This document shows, piece after piece, positions 38,028 through 47,528 of a DNA stretch of 50,393 nucleotides (its first letter is position 1; each line of letters begins with the position of its first letter). Below the pieces are notes generated by a model. The model searched no databases and was not told where the DNA came from. It saw nothing but the letters and a program-made list of their open reading frames with translations. The position numbers and the translations under genes were made by a program. The stretch spans positions 1-50,393 of the forward strand of contig CALZMZ010000009.1 in the NCBI GenBank assembly GCA_945788685.1, read 5' to 3'. The DNA is from Thermodesulfovibrionia bacterium (GTDB lineage: Bacteria; Nitrospirota; Thermodesulfovibrionia; UBA6902).

Positions 38028-39098
38028 TCATTTCCATCTTTGATCATACATGGTCATCAACCTGGTGATGGCCAGTTTATTTAATCTGTTGGCTTTTTTA
38101 TTATCTCCCTTAAGTTCATATATTTCAGCCAGGGCGATGATAACTTCAAGACGCGGGTTCGTAGTGATAAAAGCGTCTTCCAGTTCGTTTAATGCAGTGT
38201 CTATTTTCCCCTGTTTGTAATGGATCAGGCCGGTTCCGGCAATAGCCTCATCTGAATCCGGATTGATTCTTAATGCCTCCATGAACGAAGCTTCAGCCCT
38301 GTCATATTCTTCAGATGTAAGCAGGGCAAAACCCAGCTCCAGGTGGGCACTTATTAAATTGGGCATCAGTGTCACAGCATTGGAAAATTCCCTGGCTGCC
38401 TGCCCTAACATTTTCTTCGACATCATTATCCTGCCGTAATTGATCCTCCTGATGTATTCTTTCTCCTTCTCACTCTTTATTTCGGGCTGTTTCGGTTTGA
38501 GCGACTTGACAAAAGTGTCCCTGTCCCACTCTCCCAGCAGGAGCTTTATATTGCTCTCAATGATTTCCCTGATACGGAAGGTATATGGTATGACTTCATG
38601 GAGTCTGCCGTCTGTATCTGTTATAACAACCAGGGGCATCATAAAGACGCCGTACTGATTATGTATACTTTTATCTCTGTCATTATAGACCTTTATTTTT
38701 ATGGAAGACTTTTCAATATAGGTCTTCACAATATCTGTCTTTATCTTGTCACTGTAAATGCCAAAGATGTCGATCTTTGTCTTATACGTGTCTGCCAGGT
38801 CGGACAGCGTTGAAAGAAGGGCAAGAGAGCGTTTTTTTCGAAAATCAGGTCGTATTGAAAAAAACATGATAACGCCCGGTTTCCCTTTGCCGGGGGTAAA
38901 GGCCTGCGGCGCCGGATCATTTATGGTAGACAGATTAACAGGCGGCAGTTTTTCCCCATGTTTGAAATTGCGAAGAGTGGCAGTTTCTTCAGCACCGGCA
39001 AAATTAATGGTGAATATTACGATAAACAGGGCAGCAATAACAACAAACAGTCCGGCCGTCAATCTGTTCCATACTGTGCCCCCTGTATGTTCCTTCAT
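38028..39098 (-). CDS. Signal-peptide thioredoxin-fold (redoxin-like, Cys-less) + TPR protein, copy B
   Basis: Paralogue of 35558-36628; identical FTPGKGKPGVIMFFSIRPDFRKKRSLALLSTLSDLAD block; no Cys in the entire 356 aa. Confidence 0.85.
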   Translation of the reverse strand: MKEHTGGTVWNRLTAGLFVVIAALFIVIFTINFAGAEETATLRNFKHGEKLPPVNLSTINDPAPQAFTPGKGKPGVIMFFSIRPDFRKKRSLALLSTLSDLADTYKTKIDIFGIYSDKIKTDIVKTYIEKSSIKIKVYNDRDKSIHNQYGVFMMPLVVITDTDGRLHEVIPYTFRIREIIESNIKLLLGEWDRDTFVKSLKPKQPEIKSEKEKEYIRRINYGRIMMSKKMLGQAAREFSNAVTLMPNLISAHLELGFALLTSEEYDRAEASFMEALRINPDSDEAIAGTGLIHYKQGKIDTALNELEDAFITTNPRLEVIIALAEIYELKGDNKKANRLNKLAITRLMTMYDQRWK

Positions 39099-39114
39099 TA
39101 TTTCCTCCTGATAA

Positions 39115-40842
39115 TTAATTATTCTTTACCGGACCCAGCCGGTCATATTTTTTTGGTTTATGGCAACCCACCACACAACCTCCGCCTGTATCTGTTTTTG
39201 TATACTTAAGCGAAATAGTGAACCTTTTCTTAAACGGAATTTTCTCCCGAATATGTTTTTCCTGATCAGAGGCATGAATGTTATGGCATGTATTGCAGTT
39301 TCTGCCGTTCTTTTTGCGGTTCACATGGAGAAAATGGAGGTTCTCTCTGCCGTTTCTAAAGCCAGTAAAAGTGGATTTGCTTTTAAGGACGGTTTCCGGA
39401 GCATGACAACTGAAGCAGAGGGAGAAATTCTCAATATTAAATTCGTTGGCATATTTTTTTGAAAATTTGGCTCTCAGAAGGTCATGGTTATCAGAGCCAT
39501 GAGGCAGGTGGCATTGAGCACAGTCGTCAGTGCGGATAGGTCCGTGCTTGTACATGCTGCCGGTTATCAGCTCTTTCATTTTTTGATGGCATGTGTAACA
39601 GATGTCGGATAAAGGAGCTTTAAGCTGTTTTTTGTTGTTTGTCGAATGAGGAGTATGACAGACTGTGCAATCGCCTTTGAGAACAGGATCATGCTGGACC
39701 GTCCCCTCTTCAATCCAGTAAACAACCTCGGGGTCAAGTTTTCTGTGACATTCCAGACATAATTCCTTGATGGGCTTCTCTACTGGTACATAACTGCCAT
39801 TTTCGTCCTTTTCGCTGCGCAGGTGATTGATGGTTTCAGACCCGTGCGGGTCGTGGCAGATTTTACAGTCTTTTGCTACCGGTTCATGGACATGATCATT
39901 CTGAAATTCATCTTTTCTAACGGAGTGACAGTTAAAGCAGAGGTCATTTCCGCTATCTGATAATAACCACTTATTCTCTGATATATGAGGTACGTGACAG
40001 ACAGTACAGTCTCCTGATTCAACCGGTTCATGCAATACCTTGTGGCTGGTAAAGACTTCCCCATGGCACCCTGCACAAAGTCCCGCTATGGTCTCCCTTT
40101 TCAGGTGGTACTCAAGATTTGATTTATGCGGATCGTGGCAGGATGTGCATTCCCCTTTCAACACCGGAAAGTGCACAACTGCCTTCTCTTTGGTCATTTC
40201 CTCAGCCTCGGTATGACATGAAAAACAGAGGGTGGCCCCAAAGTGTTTGAGGAAGTTTTTTTGCTCACTGCCATGCGGATTATGACATTCAACACAGAGA
40301 CCTGCCTGAAACGGACCGTGAAGGAATTTGCCCTCGTCAAATCCGGGATGGCATTCATTTGTGATACAAGTTATTTGCTGGGTTACTTTTTTATACGAAT
40401 ATATATTGTTCTTAGCAGGGTGACAGAGCGCGCAATCTCTGGTTAAATTACTTTCGCTGTGCAGGTAATAAGGGGTAAAATCATCAGGATAGGCAGTTTC
40501 AGAATCTTTATCCGTAACTAATATTTCAATAGTGTCGAATGTACCTGATGCATCTGACAGGCTTATGGTGTTCCTGCCCTTTGTCAGCTTTACTTCGAGT
40601 TGAAAGTAATTGTCAGCAGGAGTTACTTCATGTTTTCTTTTACCTGCACTGTTTTCTACAGTAACAGAATGATTCTGCTTATCATCTGTTTTTCCTATGA
40701 TGCCGATCTCTGAAGCAGTTACAACAGATTTATCGGCAGGGTAGATAAAATATGCTGATTTTGCGTTAACTGTCTGAACATAAACAATACTGATAGCAAA
40801 GACCAGTGTTAAAAAGATAATTAATTGTTTTATTTTAATCAT
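39115..40842 (-). CDS. Large multiheme c-type cytochrome (14 CXXCH + one CX4CH + one CX3CH) with N-terminal beta domain
   Basis: CXXCH count read from the translation; CITNECH at 40348-40368 and CVVGCH at 39160-39177 verified on the DNA. Confidence 0.95.
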   Translation of the reverse strand: MIKIKQLIIFLTLVFAISIVYVQTVNAKSAYFIYPADKSVVTASEIGIIGKTDDKQNHSVTVENSAGKRKHEVTPADNYFQLEVKLTKGRNTISLSDASGTFDTIEILVTDKDSETAYPDDFTPYYLHSESNLTRDCALCHPAKNNIYSYKKVTQQITCITNECHPGFDEGKFLHGPFQAGLCVECHNPHGSEQKNFLKHFGATLCFSCHTEAEEMTKEKAVVHFPVLKGECTSCHDPHKSNLEYHLKRETIAGLCAGCHGEVFTSHKVLHEPVESGDCTVCHVPHISENKWLLSDSGNDLCFNCHSVRKDEFQNDHVHEPVAKDCKICHDPHGSETINHLRSEKDENGSYVPVEKPIKELCLECHRKLDPEVVYWIEEGTVQHDPVLKGDCTVCHTPHSTNNKKQLKAPLSDICYTCHQKMKELITGSMYKHGPIRTDDCAQCHLPHGSDNHDLLRAKFSKKYANEFNIENFSLCFSCHAPETVLKSKSTFTGFRNGRENLHFLHVNRKKNGRNCNTCHNIHASDQEKHIREKIPFKKRFTISLKYTKTDTGGGCVVGCHKPKKYDRLGPVKNN

Positions 40843-40951
40843 GATAATAAGTAATACGTAATGTATATATATATATCGGCTATTTGCAGAAAATATTGAG
40901 AAAGACCGGAAAGAAAAAAGATTATCTGCTAATTGTTTGATAAAAAAGAGA

Positions 40952-40975
40952 AATTAAGGATTTAAGGATTCAAGT
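40952..40975 (+). repeat. 8-bp-period array (aattaagg/atttaagg/attcaagt)
   Basis: Direct reading; inverted relative to 41164-41187. Confidence 0.6.
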
Positions 40976-41015
40976 GAATGCAAGAATGATACAGAATAAT
41001 TAATAAAATGCGTCA

Positions 41016-41097
41016 GACATTCCCGTGGTCTGTTAAGCGGGAATTCAGAGTGTATAAATACAGGGCTAGATTCCGGCTAAAGGATTGCCGGAATGAC
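41016..41097. mobile_element. MITE/REP-like element, copy 3 (GACATTCCCG...GCCGGAATGAC)
   Basis: Co-linear with 20761-20842 including the internal ctagattccggctaaagga. Confidence 0.8.
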
Positions 41098-41163
41098 ATA
41101 TTTGTTTTGGACACCTGGCAGCTCTTCTGCGGGGTGCTCGATTTTTATCAGTTTACTCGGACC

Positions 41164-41187
41164 CTTGAATCCTGGAATCCTAGAACC
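41164..41187 (-). repeat. 8-bp-period array (plus strand cttgaatc/ctggaatc/ctagaacc)
   Basis: Direct reading; reverse complement ctaggattccaggattcaagg matches the 40952 array. Confidence 0.65.
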
Positions 41188-41207
41188 CTTTTTAAACAAT
41201 TTATTGT

Positions 41208-41702
41208 TTAACCGGCAAGCCGTTTTTTCGTCCATTCAATCAGCCCTCCGGCCGAGATGAGTTCCTGCATGAAAGGAGGAATCGGTTTGGCAGTGTATTG
41301 CTCGCCTTTGGTAATATTCTTTATTAGACCATTGTCTGCATCAATTTCAATTTCATCACCTTCGCTTATATTATCAGCTGCATCTTCAGACTCAAATATT
41401 GGCAGACCGATGTTAAATGAATTTCTGTAAAAGATACGGGCAAAGCTTTTTGCAATAACCGCCTGCATGCCAGCAGCCTTGATCGCGATAGGCGCATGTT
41501 CTCTTGAGGAACCGCAGCCGAAATTGGCCCGGGCTATTATCATGTCGCCCTGTTTCACCTTTGAAGGAAAATCCTTATCTGCATCTTCCATGACATGTTT
41601 CGCAAGTTCTGCAGGATCAGACGTATTTAGGTAACGTGCAGGGATAATCGCATCTGTATCTATGTTGTCACCGAATTTCCATACCTTACCTTTGAATATC
41701 AA
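41208..41702 (-). CDS. leuD: 3-isopropylmalate dehydratase small subunit
   Basis: [70 protein letters not shown]. Confidence 0.97.
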   Translation of the reverse strand: MIFKGKVWKFGDNIDTDAIIPARYLNTSDPAELAKHVMEDADKDFPSKVKQGDMIIARANFGCGSSREHAPIAIKAAGMQAVIAKSFARIFYRNSFNIGLPIFESEDAADNISEGDEIEIDADNGLIKNITKGEQYTAKPIPPFMQELISAGGLIEWTKKRLAG

Positions 41703-41722
41703 TTTATATCCTCCGGAAAAAT

Positions 41723-41820
41723 AAGTTAGAAGTAAGAACCAAGAAGTAAGAACTTCTGACTCCTAACTATTTAAATTTCTCACGTTTAATTTCTAACTTC
41801 TCACTTTAAACTTCACACTT
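41723..41820. repeat. Inverted pair of 7-bp-period arrays filling the leuD-leuC gap (AAGTnAG-type then its reverse complement CTnACTT-type)
   Basis: Plus strand aagttag/aagtaag/aaccaag/aagtaag (41723-41750) then ctcacgt/ttaattt/ctaactt/ctcactt/taaactt/cacactt (41779-41820). Confidence 0.85.
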
Positions 41821-43066
41821 CATCAGGTAATGCTATTCTGCCCTTTACCGCAGTGGCAGCTGCAACCGCAGGATTGGAGAGATACACTTCACTGCCCGGA
41901 TCTCCCATCCTGCCAACGAAATTTCTGTTAGTCGTGGCTATTGCCTTTTCACCTTTGGCAAGGATACCCATATGGCCGCCAAGGCAGGGTCCGCATGTGG
42001 GCGTTGAAAATACCGCTTCAGCATTTACAAATATCTCTGCCAGACCTTCTTTCATGGCCTGCAAATAAATCTCCTGTGTAGCAGGAATGACTATCATTCT
42101 TGTATTGGGACTGACTTTCTTGCCCTTGATTACTTCAGCAGCTTCACGCATGTCCTCAATCCTGCCGTTTGTGCAGGACCCAACAACAACCTGGTCGATT
42201 GTTACTTCTGCGAGCTCAGATGCCGGTTTTGTATTTGAGGGCAGGTGAGGGCAGGACACTGTCGGCTCAATCCCTGAGCAGTCATATTCCCTGACATCAA
42301 CATATTCAGCATCTTTGTCAGATGTATAAAATGTATATTTTCTTTTTGCCCTCCCTTTAACATACTCTTCAGTAACATCATCAGGCACGATGATCCCGTT
42401 TTTACCGCCTGCCTCAATTGCCATATTGCACATGGTCAATCTGCCTGACATTGGCAGAGAGCTGATGGCTTCACCCTCTATCTCCATGGCCCTGTACAGA
42501 GCTCCGTCAACACCTATATCACCTATGGTGTGGAGGATGAGGTCTTTGCCGCTGACCCATTTATTTAATTTTCCGTAATACACAAACTTCATTGACTCAG
42601 GGACCTTGAACCAGCATTCACCTGTTGCCATTGCCGATGCTACATCAGTTGAACCTACACCGGTTGAAAAGGCCCCGAGAGCACCGTACGTGCATGTATG
42701 ACTGTCAGCGCCAATAACCAGATCACCGGGCAGCACGATACCCTGTTCAGGGAGCAGGGCATGTTCAACTCCCATCCTGCCCACTTCAAAATACAGGCTA
42801 AGATCATGTTCCCTTGAAAATTCCCTCAACATCTTGCACTGTTCAGCTGCCTTGATATCTTTCTGCGGAGCAAAATGGTCAGGAATGAAAGCTATTTTAT
42901 CCTTGTCAAAAACATCCTTAGCGCCGATCTTTTTAAACTCCTTAATCGAGATCGGTGCAGTAATGTCATTGGCAAGAACTACATCCAGTTTTGCATTTAT
43001 AAGCTCTCCGGCTGAGACTCGGTCTTTACCTGAATGCGCAGACAGAATTTTTTCTGTTATGGTCAC
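41813..43066 (-). CDS. leuC: 3-isopropylmalate dehydratase large subunit
   Basis: [67 protein letters not shown]. Confidence 0.97.
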   Translation of the reverse strand: MTITEKILSAHSGKDRVSAGELINAKLDVVLANDITAPISIKEFKKIGAKDVFDKDKIAFIPDHFAPQKDIKAAEQCKMLREFSREHDLSLYFEVGRMGVEHALLPEQGIVLPGDLVIGADSHTCTYGALGAFSTGVGSTDVASAMATGECWFKVPESMKFVYYGKLNKWVSGKDLILHTIGDIGVDGALYRAMEIEGEAISSLPMSGRLTMCNMAIEAGGKNGIIVPDDVTEEYVKGRAKRKYTFYTSDKDAEYVDVREYDCSGIEPTVSCPHLPSNTKPASELAEVTIDQVVVGSCTNGRIEDMREAAEVIKGKKVSPNTRMIVIPATQEIYLQAMKEGLAEIFVNAEAVFSTPTCGPCLGGHMGILAKGEKAIATTNRNFVGRMGDPGSEVYLSNPAVAAATAVKGRIALPDEV

Positions 43067-43164
43067 GTATCCTCCAGCTTACTGATAACTGATTCAATTT
43101 ATTGAGAAATGTGAATAAAAATATTACCTGAAATTATTGGGAATAGTCAAATAATTTACAGACG

Positions 43165-43204
43165 AACAGGGACACATCCCTTGGGATGTGTCCCTGTTTT
43201 TTTT
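43165..43204. repeat. Perfect 16-bp inverted repeat AACAGGGACACATCCC-tt-GGGATGTGTCCCTGTT followed by a T-run on the plus strand
   Basis: Direct reading; lies between leuA and leuC, and its T-run faces opposite to the operon. Confidence 0.8.
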
Positions 43205-43210
43205 GTTAAA

Positions 43211-44725
43211 TTATGGATGTTTTTTCCCTGCGGCAAGTTTGTTTAACGCATTAATATAAGCCTTCGCAGATGCGGTAATAATGTCCGTGTCAGCACCATG
43301 TCCACTCACTGATCTGTCAGCCTCTTCAAGAGTACACACCACTTCACCCAAAGCGTCTGTTCCTCCGGTAATGGCCTTGACCTCGTATTTCTGAAGCCTG
43401 CTTTTTGTTTCTGAAATTGATGCTATGGCCATAAACACAGCATCAACAGGGCCGTCTCCCTGCATGGTTTTTTCTATGACCTGATCACCAACTTGAAGTT
43501 TGACCGTGCCTTCTGGTTTTTTGCCCATTCCGGCTGAAACAAACATATCAATTAAACTGTAGGTCTCAGGGACCATGGTAAATTCTTCAGATACAATGGC
43601 CTCAAGGTCCTCATCGAATATTTCCTTTTTCTGGTCTGCAACTTTTTTAAACCTTTCAAATGCGCTGTTAATTTCATCATCGGTAAGTTCATATCCAATC
43701 TCTTTCAGTCTTGTCCTGAACGCATGTCTGCCTGAATGTTTTCCCAGTACAAACCGTGTTTTATGAAGACCGATAGTTTCGGGAGTGATGATTTCATACG
43801 TTGTTTTCTCTTTTAACAGCCCGTCCTGATGAATTCCTGATTCATGGGCAAAGGCGTTTGCACCTACTATTGCCTTATTTGGCTGTACACTCATGCCCGT
43901 TATTTTTGTCACAAGTCTGCTGCTGCGCATTATTTCTTCTGTCTTTATATTTGTAACAGCGTTGAATATGTCTTTCCTTGTCTTTATGGCCATAACCACT
44001 TCTTCCATGGAGCAGTTGCCGGCCCGTTCACCTATACCATTAATTGTACATTCAATCTGCCCTGCACCGTTCAGCACGGCAGAAAGTGAATTGGAAGCAG
44101 CAAGCCCCAGATCGTTATGACAATGGACTGCAATCACGGCCTTATCAATATTCTTCACGCGGTCATGAATTTCCTTAATCATTGCCCCGAATTCACTCGG
44201 GATGATATATCCAACAGTGTCCGGAATATTGACTGTCAAAGCTCCTGCTTCAATCACTGCCTCAACCACATCACACAGATACCCAATTTCTGTGCGGGTG
44301 GCATCCATTGGTGAAAATTCAACGTCATCCACAAAGCTCTTTGCCAGCTGCACCATCTCAACAGACTTCTTCAGGGCTGTTTCACGATCTACCTTAAACT
44401 GATATTTCAGGTGTATATCTGAAGTGGAGTGAAAAGTATGTATCCTTTTCCTGGGGGCATCCTTGACCGACTCCCATGCCCTGTTAATGTCCTCTTCCTT
44501 TGCCCTTGCAAGGCTGCAGATCACCGGGCCTTCAACTTCACCTCCAATGGTTTTGATGGCCTCAAAATCGCCGGGAGAAGCTATGGCAAACCCTGCCTCT
44601 ATTATGTCTACCCCGAGACGTGCAAGCTGTTTGGCAACCTGGAGCTTCTCTCCAGTGTTCATCGATGCTCCGGGTGACTGCTCTCCGTCTCTTAAGGTTG
44701 TATCAAATATTCTGATCGTTCTCAT
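43211..44725 (-). CDS. leuA: 2-isopropylmalate synthase
   Basis: [91 protein letters not shown]. Confidence 0.98.
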   Translation of the reverse strand: MRTIRIFDTTLRDGEQSPGASMNTGEKLQVAKQLARLGVDIIEAGFAIASPGDFEAIKTIGGEVEGPVICSLARAKEEDINRAWESVKDAPRKRIHTFHSTSDIHLKYQFKVDRETALKKSVEMVQLAKSFVDDVEFSPMDATRTEIGYLCDVVEAVIEAGALTVNIPDTVGYIIPSEFGAMIKEIHDRVKNIDKAVIAVHCHNDLGLAASNSLSAVLNGAGQIECTINGIGERAGNCSMEEVVMAIKTRKDIFNAVTNIKTEEIMRSSRLVTKITGMSVQPNKAIVGANAFAHESGIHQDGLLKEKTTYEIITPETIGLHKTRFVLGKHSGRHAFRTRLKEIGYELTDDEINSAFERFKKVADQKKEIFDEDLEAIVSEEFTMVPETYSLIDMFVSAGMGKKPEGTVKLQVGDQVIEKTMQGDGPVDAVFMAIASISETKSRLQKYEVKAITGGTDALGEVVCTLEEADRSVSGHGADTDIITASAKAYINALNKLAAGKKHP

Positions 44726-45444
44726 TTCACGGCTTCCTTTTGTTTCCTTTTCTTTCGAAATAAATATGTTCCTTCAATCAGGCCCCATAAAATGTATGAC
44801 AGTGCAAACAGAAATAGTACTATTTCAGGATACATAAATATGAGAACAAAAGCCACTACTATGGCTACAAGCAGCCAGAAGGGTTTTCTTTTTTTGAAAT
44901 CCAGTTCCTTAAGACTATGGAAACGGACTGTGCTCACCATCAGAACTGCCAGTAGAAAAGGCAAGCACAGTACAAATATATTTTTTTCGCCTATGCCTCC
45001 CCATATCTCATGAATAAATAAAACCAGGCAGGCAATGGATGAACCTGCTGCAGGGATGGGCAGGCCTGTAAACGCCTTGCTTTCGGTAGTGCCCATCTGT
45101 ACGTTATACCGTGCAAGTCTCAATGCTCCGCAAATGACAAAAAAGAATGTAGCTCCCCATCCCAGTCTCCCAAAAGGATTTAATGCCCAGCTGTATAAGA
45201 GCACCGAAGGAGCCACTCCAAAGGCTACAAGATCAGAGAGAGAGTCAAGTTCGATACCAAATTTTGTAGTACTGTTGGTCAATCTCGCGACCCATCCGTC
45301 CAGTCCGTCAAATATATTTGCGACCAATATTGCCCAGGCGCTGTGAATATAGTCACCTTTGAATGCAGCAAGGATAGCATAGAACCCGCAGAACATCCCT
45401 CCCAGTGTGAGAGTGTTCGGTAATATGTAAATGCCTTTTCTCAT
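44722..45444 (-). CDS. pssA: CDP-diacylglycerol--serine O-phosphatidyltransferase
   Basis: Multi-[38 protein letters not shown] (CDP-alcohol phosphotransferase motif). Confidence 0.95.
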   Translation of the reverse strand: MRKGIYILPNTLTLGGMFCGFYAILAAFKGDYIHSAWAILVANIFDGLDGWVARLTNSTTKFGIELDSLSDLVAFGVAPSVLLYSWALNPFGRLGWGATFFFVICGALRLARYNVQMGTTESKAFTGLPIPAAGSSIACLVLFIHEIWGGIGEKNIFVLCLPFLLAVLMVSTVRFHSLKELDFKKRKPFWLLVAIVVAFVLIFMYPEIVLFLFALSYILWGLIEGTYLFRKKRKQKEAVK

Positions 45445-45640
45445 TTTTAGCTTTAAGCTTTTAGCAATTAGCTGTAAGCTCCGTGGTTTTTCTTCTGTTG
45501 CTGATAGCTTGCCGCTTACCGCTAATTCGGTAATATGTAAATGCCTTTTCTCATTATTAGCTCTAAGCTAGCAGCAATCAGCTGTAAGCTCTGTATCTTT
45601 TTTTTAGTTGCTAATCGCTTACTGCTTACTGCTTACCGCT
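45416..45640. repeat. Imperfect 110-bp tandem duplication that includes the first codons of pssA, built from inverted AGCnnnn heptamer arrays
   Basis: 30 nt ttcggtaatatgtaaatgccttttctcatt repeated exactly at 45416 and 45526; heptamers tagcttt/aagcttt/tagcaat/tagctgt/aagctcc (45448-45482) and agttgct/aatcgct/tactgct/tactgct/taccgct (45606-45640). Confidence 0.85.
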
Positions 45641-46254
45641 ATTAAACTTTCTCCCGCTTTTACCTTGTCACCTAATTGTACCTTAACTTCGGTACCTAAC
45701 GGTAGAAAAATATCCACTCTTGAACTGAACTTTATAATTCCGTATCTTTCTCCCTGGTCAAGAGTGTCTCCAGGTTTTACCCTGCATACAGCTCTTCTTG
45801 CAAGCAGACCTGCCACCTGTCTCATCATGACATGGCCATGTTTGCATTCCATGACCATGTTGATATGTTCATTTGCCTTTGACGCCTCTTCTTTAAATGC
45901 AGCCATAAATCTTCCGGGATAATATTGTACGTCTTTAACAGTGCCCTCACAAGGTACCCTGTTGACATGCACATCAAATGCATTCATGAAAATGCTTACC
46001 TCAATCATCTGCTCCTTCAGCAGCTCATCTTCATAGGTTTCTCTTATCTGAATAATTTTTCCATCAGCAGGGGAGTAGAATGAATTGATGTCAGGCATGG
46101 CATGCCTGTCAGGGTCCCTGAAGAAATACAACATGAACAGGGTAAGAACAAGCGCTACAACCGTTACCCAGTTTGCACGGAAGATAAGCGACAGGACTGT
46201 AATAACGGCAAAAAAGATAATGAAGGGATAACCTTCTTTAGCGAACTGAAACAT
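45619..46254 (-). CDS. psd: Phosphatidylserine decarboxylase (short type); likely start at ATG 46254 (MFQFAKEGYPFI...)
   Basis: KEGYPFIIFF; YFFRDPDRHAMPDINSFYSPADGKII; FMNAFDVHVNRVPCEGTV; YGIIKFSSRVDIFLPLGTEVKVQLGDKVKAGES. The ORF track start at 46296 is a TTG inside a heptamer array. Confidence 0.93.
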   Translation of the reverse strand: MFQFAKEGYPFIIFFAVITVLSLIFRANWVTVVALVLTLFMLYFFRDPDRHAMPDINSFYSPADGKIIQIRETYEDELLKEQMIEVSIFMNAFDVHVNRVPCEGTVKDVQYYPGRFMAAFKEEASKANEHINMVMECKHGHVMMRQVAGLLARRAVCRVKPGDTLDQGERYGIIKFSSRVDIFLPLGTEVKVQLGDKVKAGESLIAVSSKQ

Positions 46255-46262
46255 TATCTGGG

Positions 46263-46358
46263 AGACATAAGAGTAAAGACATAAGAGCAAAGACAAAACA
46301 GAAATTCTTTCCTGTTTTTATTAATATCTTTTATCTTTAATCTTTGTTCTTTTGTCTG
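46263..46358. repeat. Inverted pair of 7-bp-period arrays between psd and ilvC
   Basis: agacata/agagtaa/agacata/agagcaa/agacaaa (46263-46297) and atatctt/ttatctt/taatctt/tgttctt/ttgtctg (46324-46358). Confidence 0.85.
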
Positions 46359-46366
46359 ATAAATTA

Positions 46367-47392
<1,026 letters not shown>

Positions 47393-47401
47393 TTAAATTA
47401 G

Positions 47402-47527
47402 AAATTCCAGTATTCAATTAACAATATCCAAAAAATACTAACTAAAACACAATAAAACATAGTGCATTTAGCATTTTGGATTTTGTTGTTAGAAATTTAT
47501 TTGGTAATTGGTATTTGTTTATTGCAA
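47402..47527. repeat. Inverted pair of 7-bp-period arrays between ilvC and ilvN
   Basis: aaattcc/agtattc/aattaac/aatatcc (47402-47429) and ttatttg/gtaattg/gtatttg/tttattg (47497-47524). Confidence 0.7.
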
Positions 47528-47528
47528 T

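Noticed and set aside
40857-40876. (TA)n tract upstream of the large cytochrome as a regulatory microsatellite
   Set aside because: Short AT run of a kind expected by chance in AT-rich promoter regions; no supporting structure.
41723-41820. CRISPR array from periodic intergenic repeats
   Set aside because: Units are 7-8 bp, degenerate and contiguous with no spacers, and no cas genes are present.
43165-43204. Rho-independent terminator for leuA
   Set aside because: The T-run follows the hairpin on the plus strand only; in the minus-strand leuA transcript the hairpin is preceded by A's and not followed by U's.
46255-46296. N-terminal extension of Psd from TTG 46296
   Set aside because: The extension is read from the heptamer array, and conserved Psd homology begins at MFQFAKEGYPFI (46254).
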